Position numbers and translations under genes: made by a program. Shown piece after piece: positions 1-4,913 of a stretch of DNA of 9,414 nt. Origin of the DNA: Candidatus Solibacter sp. (GTDB taxonomy: Bacteria; Acidobacteriota; Terriglobia; Bryobacterales; Bryobacteraceae). Below the pieces are notes generated by a model. The model did no database searches. It was not told the origin of the DNA and was given only the letters and a program-made list of their open reading frames with translations. Numbering within the stretch: position 1 is the stretch's first letter; each line of letters starts with the position of its first letter. The stretch is taken from NCBI GenBank assembly GCA_017883345.1, contig JADGNT010000141.1:1-9414 (forward strand), given 5' to 3'.

Positions 1-522
1 CTCCGCGTCCCCAGCGGATTCCTGATCGTGATCGTCTTCGCCTGGTTTTCGCGTCCCACGCCGCCATCCATGGCCATCGGGGTTCCGCTCTCCCTGCTCG
101 GCCTCGCCCTGCGCGCCTGGGCAGCCGGATGTCTGGCGAAGAATCGGCAGCTCGCCACCGGCGGGCCGTACGCCTACACGCGCAATCCGCTGTACATCGG
201 CACTTTGCTGGTGGCGGCCGGCCTGGCGGTGGCCTCGTGCAGTGCCGGCCTCGCGGTGCTTTTCACCGCGGTCTTTCTGCTGGTCTATCTGCCGGTGATC
301 CAGAACGAAGAACAGCACCTGCGCAAGATTTTCCCGGAGTACGCCGAGTACGCCGAACGGGTTCCCGCCCTCGTCCCATGGATCACCCCACGGATCACCC
401 AGGCCCGTGAAAATAATCCGAATCCTTTTCGCGCCGGGTTATATCTAAAGAACCAAGAGTACCAAGCCGGTCTGGGATTCTTGGCCGGGATGCTGTTTCT
501 TCTTTGGAAAATGCTGGGTTAA
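1..522 (+). CDS. Isoprenylcysteine carboxyl methyltransferase (ICMT/PEMT)-like integral membrane methyltransferase, 5' end outside window
   Basis: The reading frame is open from the first base, and the residues before the first ATG/ATC-type starts (LRVPSGFLIVIVFAW) look like the normal N-terminal part of the family, so the true start probably lies upstream; 173 residues are visible. Hydrophobic segments occupy about residues 7-18, 24-44, 63-95 and 150-172. The SAM-binding core of the ICMT/phospholipid methyltransferase fold is visible: GPYAYTRNPLYIG at about residues 54-66, followed by the C-terminal EEQHLRKIFPEYAEYAERVP block at about 107-126. Family members transfer a methyl group from SAM to a lipid, isoprenylcysteine or phospholipid head group in the membrane; the bacterial substrate cannot be read from sequence. 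It is convergent with the gamma-glutamyltransferase gene, 40 bp away, and ends at a clear terminator. The family call is good; the exact substrate is unknown. Confidence 0.85.
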   Translation, partial: LRVPSGFLIVIVFAWFSRPTPPSMAIGVPLSLLGLALRAWAAGCLAKNRQLATGGPYAYTRNPLYIGTLLVAAGLAVASCSAGLAVLFTAVFLLVYLPVIQNEEQHLRKIFPEYAEYAERVPALVPWITPRITQARENNPNPFRAGLYLKNQEYQAGLGFLAGMLFLLWKMLG

Positions 523-536
523 GCGCCTGCACTCAC

Positions 537-571
537 GGGGCAAGCCTCACGGTTTGCCCCATTTACTTTTT
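537..571 (+). terminator. Intrinsic terminator between convergent genes (probably bidirectional)
   Basis: A 10-bp stem (537-546 with 551-560, one G-T wobble) closes a TCAC tetraloop and is followed by a T-rich run ATTTACTTTTT on the plus strand, the classical layout for ending the methyltransferase transcript. The hairpin also begins 2 nt after the TAA of the minus-strand gamma-glutamyltransferase gene, so it probably ends that transcript too, although no T-tract follows on that strand. The T-rich run overlaps the last codons of the minus-strand gene. Confidence 0.75.
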
Positions 572-2257
572 GAAATACGGATGCGGCTCCGGTACCGCCG
601 CGCCATCTTTCCTCGGGTCCGAGGCTCCGTACTTCACGCCGGTAGCGGAGTTGTAGACCACGGCCTGGCCGCCGCCCATCTGATTGGAGAAATCCCCGGT
701 CACCTTCACCTCGTGCCCCTTGGCTGCCAGCGCGTCGCGGACCTCCTTCGACACGCGATTCTCCATCAGCACGTCGCACCCGCCGAACTTGAGTTTGGTG
801 AAGCGCGGCGCCTCCAGCGCCAGTTGGATATTCATCCCGTGATCCACCACGTTACTGACGAACTGCGCGTGCGCCGGAGTCTGGTTCAGGCCGCCCATGA
901 TGCCGAACCCGATGTGCACGTCGCCCTTCTCCATGAAGGCGGGGATGATAGTGTGATACGGCCGCTTGCGCGGGGCCAGCGCATTCGGGTGCGCCGCATC
1001 CAGTTCGAACATTGCCCCGCGATTCTGTAGCGCGAACCCGTAATCGTCCACCACTACGCCCGACCCGAAGTGCTGATACACAGACTGAATCAGCGATGCG
1101 ATGTTGCCCTCCCGGTCCACCACGGAGAGGTACAGCGTGTTCCCCGCCATGGTTTCCGGCTTCCCCGGCGATTCCTCGCAGCGTGCGCGATTGGCATCGA
1201 TCAGCTTGGCCCGCTCCCTGGCATACGCTGGTGAGATGAGACCTTCGATCGGAACGTTACTCATTCGCGGATCGGCCAGGTAGCGGTGGAGGTCGGCGAA
1301 CGTCAACTTCTGCGCCTCGATTTGCGCGTGCAGTTCCTCGACTCCGCGCTGTGCGTAGCTGCCCAGCGGAAATTGCGCCAGAATGTTCAACATCTCCAGC
1401 GGGCCCACGCCCTGGCCGTTGGGCGGCAACTCGTAGACCTTCCACCCGCGATACTCGGTGGAAATAGGCTGCACCCATTCGCTGGAAAACTCGCTCAAGT
1501 CGGCGGCCGACATCTTGCCGCCCAGCCGCTCGCTGGTTTTCAGAATCGCCTTGGCGATGGCGCCCTTGTAGAATGCCGCCGGCCCCTGGTTGGCGATCAG
1601 TTCCATCGCCGCCCCCAGTTCCGGATTGCGGAAGAGTTCCCCCAGCTTGGGAGACTCGCCGTTTTTCAGGTACACCCGCCGCCCGTTCGGATCCTTAGCG
1701 AGTTTCGCCGCCTCCTCATGCCACGTCTCGTGAATGATCTCCGTCACCGGATAGCCGTTCTTCGCGTAGTAAATCGCCGGCGCGAAGACGTCTTTCCACG
1801 GCAGCTTGCCGAACTTCTGGTGCAGCTTGGCCCACCCATCGACGCACCCCGGCACGGTCACCGTCTGAATCCCCAGTAGCGGCATGGTGGCATTGCCCAT
1901 GGATTTCAGCAGTTCGATGGTGAGGCCCTGGGGCGCCCACCCGCTGGCGTTGATGCCGGTCAGCTTGCCGGTCCTGGCCTCGTAATAGATGACGAACAGG
2001 TCGCCGCCGATGCCGCCGCGTTCCGGTTCCACGACGCCCAGCGTGGCATTGGCCGCGATCGCCGCATCGATGGCGCTGCCGCCGCGCGCCAGCACCTGCG
2101 CCCCCGCCTGCGATGCCAGCGTCTGCGACGTCGCCACAATCCCGCGATCCGAAAGCACCATCGAGCGCGCTTGCGACCGGTCCTGGGCGGAAGCCCCTGA
2201 CGCAATTAATGACGCAAGCAACAAAAAGAGGAGCACCATGACATAGAATTGTTTCAC
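563..2257 (-). CDS. ggt: Exported gamma-glutamyltransferase-family Ntn-hydrolase, non-classical type
   Basis: A 564-residue protein, close to the about 580 of E. coli GGT. Residues 1-24 form a Sec signal peptide (Lys2, long Leu-rich core, ASA before Gln25), so it should act in the periplasm. The family transfers or hydrolyses gamma-glutamyl groups, classically of glutathione, after self-cleavage. The expected cleavage site is before Thr374 in GNTLYLSVVD, which aligns with E. coli Thr391; this would give subunits of about 373 and 191 residues. The glycine-rich PERGGIGGDLF block lies at about 78-88 and the oxyanion-loop MGGLNQ block at about 454-459. The Arg that holds the glutamyl carboxylate in classical GGTs (E. 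coli FRE) is replaced by INASGWAP at 102-109, and the region of the amino-binding Asp reads QNRGAMFELD, as in YwrD/cephalosporin-acylase-like members. Substrate may therefore not be glutathione. I chose the GTG start because GGAGAG lies 7 nt upstream and it adds the Lys of the signal peptide; ATG at 2239 is possible but has no ribosome binding site. Confidence 0.93.
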   Translation of the reverse strand: MKQFYVMVLLFLLLASLIASGASAQDRSQARSMVLSDRGIVATSQTLASQAGAQVLARGGSAIDAAIAANATLGVVEPERGGIGGDLFVIYYEARTGKLTGINASGWAPQGLTIELLKSMGNATMPLLGIQTVTVPGCVDGWAKLHQKFGKLPWKDVFAPAIYYAKNGYPVTEIIHETWHEEAAKLAKDPNGRRVYLKNGESPKLGELFRNPELGAAMELIANQGPAAFYKGAIAKAILKTSERLGGKMSAADLSEFSSEWVQPISTEYRGWKVYELPPNGQGVGPLEMLNILAQFPLGSYAQRGVEELHAQIEAQKLTFADLHRYLADPRMSNVPIEGLISPAYARERAKLIDANRARCEESPGKPETMAGNTLYLSVVDREGNIASLIQSVYQHFGSGVVVDDYGFALQNRGAMFELDAAHPNALAPRKRPYHTIIPAFMEKGDVHIGFGIMGGLNQTPAHAQFVSNVVDHGMNIQLALEAPRFTKLKFGGCDVLMENRVSKEVRDALAAKGHEVKVTGDFSNQMGGGQAVVYNSATGVKYGASDPRKDGAAVPEPHPYFKK

Positions 2258-3496
2258 ATGTCCGCTCTCCGCGCGCTACTCCTTCCGGCCACCCTCCTGC
2301 TCGCCGCGTGCAGCCGCGAGCAGCCTCCGGTGGACCCGCAACTCGCCGCCGCCATCGCCGGCATCAAGGCCATCGACAACCACGCTCACCCCGTACTGGC
2401 CGCGCCCGGCGACCGCGAGTTCGACGCCCTGCCGGTGGACAGCATGGAGCCTCAGTCCGACCCCGTCGCCATGCGTCCCGGCGCCTTCCAGACGCCGTTC
2501 ACCGCCGAATCCAAGGCCGCCGCCAAACGGGAGCGCGGCGATCAATACCCGGCCTGGGTGCTCGATCAGATGGGCGTCGAGATCATGCTGGCCAACCGAG
2601 TCGCCATGGGACCAACGGTCGAGCCGCCGCGTTTTCGCTGGGTGCCTTATGCCGATGCCCTGATCTTCCCGCTCGACAACTCGCAACTCGCGGCGAAAAA
2701 CTCCGACCGCAAAGCCTTCTTCGTGCTCGAAGACAAACTGCGCGCCCGCTACCTCGCCGAGGCCGGTCTGAGCGCGCCGCCGGCCACGCTCGCCGATTAC
2801 CTGGCGCGCGTGGTCACGCCGACGCTCCAACGCCACAAGCAGGGCGGGGCGGTGGCGGAGAAGTTCGAGGCCGCCTACCTGCGCTCGCTGGCCTTCGATG
2901 CCGCCGATGCCGCACAGGCCGATCGCGTCTACCGCCTGCGAACGCCCTCCGATGCCGATTACAAGGTCTTGCAGGATTACCTCTTCCGCTACATCGCGGC
3001 CGTTTGCGGACGCCTGGGCATGGCGGTTCACCTGCACACCGCGGCCGGCGCGGGCGGGTACTTCGACGTGGCCGGCGCCAATCCGTTGAACCTCGAACCT
3101 GTCCTCAACGACCCCGCGCTGCGCAAAACGAAATTCGTCATGGTGCATGGCGGCTGGCCGTTCACCAGGGAGATCACACCGCTGCTCGAGAAGCCCAATG
3201 CGTATCTCGATTTCTCGGCGCAGTCGCTCTTGCTCACGCCCGCCACGCTGGCCGGCACGCTCCGCCAGTGGCTGGAACACGTGCCGGAGAAAGTGATGTT
3301 CGCCACCGACGCCTATCCCTACTCGAATGAACTGGGCTGGGAAGAGAGCGGCTGGATCTCCGCGCACAACGGCCGCGAAGCCCTGGGACGCGCCCTCACC
3401 GGCATGATGCGCGATGGCGCCATCACGCACCAGCGCGCCGTGGAACTGGCGCGCATGGTGTTGCGCGAAAACGCGCGAGCGCTGTATGGCTTCTAA
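2258..3496 (+). CDS. Lipoprotein amidohydrolase, Amidohydro_2 / FluG N-domain-like TIM-barrel metal-dependent hydrolase
   Basis: A 412-residue protein with a short hydrophobic leader and a lipobox ending in Cys18 (LLAAC), so it is probably lipid-anchored in the envelope. It shows the metal-binding signs of the amidohydrolase superfamily: HxH in DNHAHP (His42, His44), a candidate active-site Lys202 in AVAEKFEAAYLRSL, HLH (258-260), His297 in VHGGWP and Asp351 in FATDAYP. The C-terminal ARMVLRENARALYGF is the usual last helix of Amidohydro_2 proteins. The IDNHAHP start and the YLRSL and FATDAYP blocks resemble the amidohydrolase domain of FluG/glutamine-synthetase-linked proteins. The reaction should be hydrolysis of an amide or related C-N or C-C bond; the substrate is unknown. 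ATG at 2258 is chosen because it places the lipoprotein signal correctly; an in-frame TTG at 2249 would overlap the divergent gene. No clear ribosome binding site is seen at the right spacing. It directly abuts the start of the gamma-glutamyltransferase gene. Confidence 0.87.
   Translation: MSALRALLLPATLLLAACSREQPPVDPQLAAAIAGIKAIDNHAHPVLAAPGDREFDALPVDSMEPQSDPVAMRPGAFQTPFTAESKAAAKRERGDQYPAWVLDQMGVEIMLANRVAMGPTVEPPRFRWVPYADALIFPLDNSQLAAKNSDRKAFFVLEDKLRARYLAEAGLSAPPATLADYLARVVTPTLQRHKQGGAVAEKFEAAYLRSLAFDAADAAQADRVYRLRTPSDADYKVLQDYLFRYIAAVCGRLGMAVHLHTAAGAGGYFDVAGANPLNLEPVLNDPALRKTKFVMVHGGWPFTREITPLLEKPNAYLDFSAQSLLLTPATLAGTLRQWLEHVPEKVMFATDAYPYSNELGWEESGWISAHNGREALGRALTGMMRDGAITHQRAVELARMVLRENARALYGF
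2265..2270 (-). promoter_or_regulatory. Ribosome binding site supporting the GTG start of the gamma-glutamyltransferase gene
   Basis: Read on the minus strand this is GGAGAG, 7 nt before the GTG at 2257-2255. It lies inside the first codons of the divergent amidohydrolase gene. The internal ATG at 2239 has no comparable motif, so this site decides the start. Confidence 0.5.
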
Positions 3497-3532
3497 GCTC
3501 CGCGCGCTTACCGCTGGCTCTTTTCGCCCGCC

Positions 3533-3548
3533 GCCACCTTCTGGTGGC
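3533..3548 (+). terminator. Short hairpin downstream of the amidohydrolase gene, possible weak terminator
   Basis: A perfect 6-bp stem GCCACC/GGTGGC closes a TTCT tetraloop 36 nt after the amidohydrolase stop codon. There is no T-tract behind it, so intrinsic termination is uncertain. It is the only strong hairpin close to the end of this gene. Confidence 0.3.
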
Positions 3549-3581
3549 TCGTCTGGGAAATATGTGGGTAACTGGCGGGCC

Positions 3582-3725
3582 TCAGCGCTGGGATTGAGTG
3601 AGGAAGCGGTGGAACTTGCGGCAGGTGGCGTCGAAGGAGCGTTGCTCCTCCGCCGAGCCGCTATGAACAAGCGGGCCACCGTCCTCGTGGATCACGTTAC
3701 GGAGAAGCCGGTCAGCCGCCTTCTT
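3582..3725 (-). pseudogene. Possible C-terminal remnant of an unidentified minus-strand gene
   Basis: About 47 minus-strand codons before a TGA read like real coding sequence: GC-ending codons dominate (about 21 of the last 24), and the peptide SAEEQRSFDATCRKFHRFL looks like an amphipathic C-terminal helix. Upstream on the minus strand the frame stays open but becomes Pro/Arg-rich and then runs into the start of the O-methyltransferase gene, so no complete gene is present. A 15-bp inverted repeat AGGAGCGTTGCTCCT (3635-3649) falls inside it. I do not recognise the family. The plus-strand reading of the same stretch has no protein-like features. It could also be chance openness of GC-rich DNA. 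Confidence 0.25.
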
Positions 3726-3742
3726 TCTCAAGGGGGGTCGTA

Positions 3743-4771
3743 GTGCAGGTCTCGGATGATCTCCCCGCCCAGCAACCAAAGGTTGTTCACATGCCGGCGA
3801 ATGGTCTCTGGACGCTAAGCGATCTCTGCACACCGTGGTGCGTACATGTGGCGGCGACGCTCGGGATCGCCGATCACCTTGTGGCGGGGGACATGGAAAT
3901 CGGGCCGCTCGCCGCCGCGTCGGGCGCCGACCGCGACTCGCTGTATAGGGTGCTGCGGCACCTGGTGAGCAAGGGCCTCTTTGCGGAGCCGGCGCCCGGG
4001 CGCTTCGCGCTCAACGAGGCCGCGCGCGGGCTGCTGGAGGAACCCATTCGCCTGGGCCTCGATCTCGATGCCTTTGGCGGCCGCATGGCGCACGCCTGGG
4101 GGACCCTGCTATCCGCCGTGCGCAGCGGCAAGCCAGCCTATCACGAAGCATTCGGCCGCGGGTTCTGGGAGGATCTGGATGCCCATCCGGCGATCGCCGC
4201 CGGCTTCGATGCGCTGATGGGTCCGGCCGGGCACGGCGTACCGGATTGGCATGTCCTGGTGGATCCCGCGGACTGGGAATCGGTGCGAACGGTGGTCGAC
4301 GTCGGCGGCGGTACGGGGGCGCTGTTGGCGGAGATTCTGCGCGCGCGGCCCGAGGTCCGCGGCACGCTCGTCGATCTGCCGCGGACGGTGGCGCGGTCGG
4401 TCGAGGTCTTCCAGGCGGCGGGCGTGGCGGATCGGGTGACGACGGTGGGGCAGAGTTTTTTCGACCCGCTGCCCGGCGGAGGCGACCTCTATATATTGAA
4501 GAGCGTCCTCGGCGATTGGCCCGATCGCGAGGCGACGGCCATTCTGCGACGCTGCGCGGAAGCGACGCGCCCGTCCGGCCGGGTGGTGGTCTTCACCGGG
4601 GCGGGAGCAGGCGAGGACGCATCGCCGGAACTGCTCATGATGGTCCTGGGAGGTGGCAGGGGTCGAACGTTGGACGAGCTGCGCGAGATGGCTCACCAGG
4701 CAGGCTTGGAAGTGAGGGCGGTGGGGCGGCAGGCTTCGGGGCGAGTGATCGTGGAGTGTTGGCCCATCTAG
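3743..4771 (+). CDS. SAM-dependent O-methyltransferase, acetylserotonin/hydroxyindole OMT type
   Basis: A 342-residue protein with the two-domain layout of small-molecule O-methyltransferases: an N-terminal winged-helix dimerisation domain (about 20-100; WTLSDLCTPWCVHVAATLGIADHL, split here as WTLSDLCTPW then CVHVAATLGIADHL, and LYRVLRHLVSKGLF at 67-80) and a C-terminal Rossmann domain with the SAM motif VVDVGGGTG at 184-192 and the acidic DLPRTV at 211-216. The family methylates hydroxyl groups of aromatic or polyketide natural products. The conserved catalytic motif, normally LHDW, reads LGDWPD at 256-261, so the usual base His is a Gly. The GTG start has an AGGGGGG site 5 nt upstream; ATG at 3791 (residue 17), with AAAGG 8 nt before it, is also credible and fits the usual N-terminus. 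No biosynthetic gene cluster is visible around it. Codons end in G more often than in the genes to its left. Confidence 0.88.
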   Translation: MQVSDDLPAQQPKVVHMPANGLWTLSDLCTPWCVHVAATLGIADHLVAGDMEIGPLAAASGADRDSLYRVLRHLVSKGLFAEPAPGRFALNEAARGLLEEPIRLGLDLDAFGGRMAHAWGTLLSAVRSGKPAYHEAFGRGFWEDLDAHPAIAAGFDALMGPAGHGVPDWHVLVDPADWESVRTVVDVGGGTGALLAEILRARPEVRGTLVDLPRTVARSVEVFQAAGVADRVTTVGQSFFDPLPGGGDLYILKSVLGDWPDREATAILRRCAEATRPSGRVVVFTGAGAGEDASPELLMMVLGGGRGRTLDELREMAHQAGLEVRAVGRQASGRVIVECWPI

Positions 4772-4773
4772 GC

Positions 4774-4821
4774 AAACCCGGGGACAGACCCGGGGTGAAA
4801 CCCGGGGACAGACCGGGCTGT
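4774..4821. repeat. 12/24-bp tandem repeat built on CCCGGGG
   Basis: The 17-mer AAACCCGGGGACAGACC occurs at 4774-4790 and again at 4798-4814, a period of 24 bp. Inside it CCCGGGG recurs every 12 bp (4777, 4789, 4801), so the unit is a doubled 12-mer. The repeat begins 2 bp after the stop codon of the O-methyltransferase gene and runs into the long hairpin; its second copy forms the outer part of the hairpin's 5' arm, and the first copy could pair with the same 3' arm instead. Confidence 0.75.
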
Positions 4822-4867
4822 CCATGCGGCGCAAAAGGCGCGCCTTGGGACAGTCTGGTCTGTCCCC
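4804..4867. repeat. Long imperfect palindrome / REP-like hairpin between O-methyltransferase and galactosidase genes
   Basis: Two 20-nt arms (4804-4823 and 4848-4867) are complementary at 18 positions with the other two as G-T wobbles. The outer core is GGGGACAGACC against GGTCTGTCCCC; the inner one is CTGTCC against GGACAG. Inside an internal loop a second stem GGCGC/GCGCC (4828-4832 with 4840-4844) closes a 7-nt loop. The apex also contains the 12-bp palindrome AAGGCGCGCCTT (4835-4846). Such a structure is typical of REP/BIME-type extragenic elements and could also block transcription or protect RNA ends between the two genes. No REP-associated transposase is in the window; membership in a dispersed family is inference. 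Confidence 0.75.
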
Positions 4868-4913
4868 TAGCGTGCCCTTGCGTAGGCGCGTGAGACCACG
4901 GACAATCAAGGGC

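Noticed and set aside
2228..2246. A two-codon mini-ORF (ATG ACA TAG) preceded by AGAGGAG just upstream of the lipoprotein start, possibly a leader peptide
   Set aside because: The bases are also codons of the gamma-glutamyltransferase signal peptide, and a two-codon frame is easily chance; nothing else supports regulation by translation.
2276..3679. A 467-codon open frame on the minus strand opposite the amidohydrolase gene
   Set aside because: It is the antisense shadow of a GC-rich gene whose plus-strand protein shows family motifs throughout; the minus product is Arg/Gly/His-rich without domains.
4824..4913. N-terminal extension of the galactosidase from ATG 4824
   Set aside because: The ATG lies in the apex of the long hairpin and the added residues are Arg/Pro-rich; the signal peptide begins properly at 4914.
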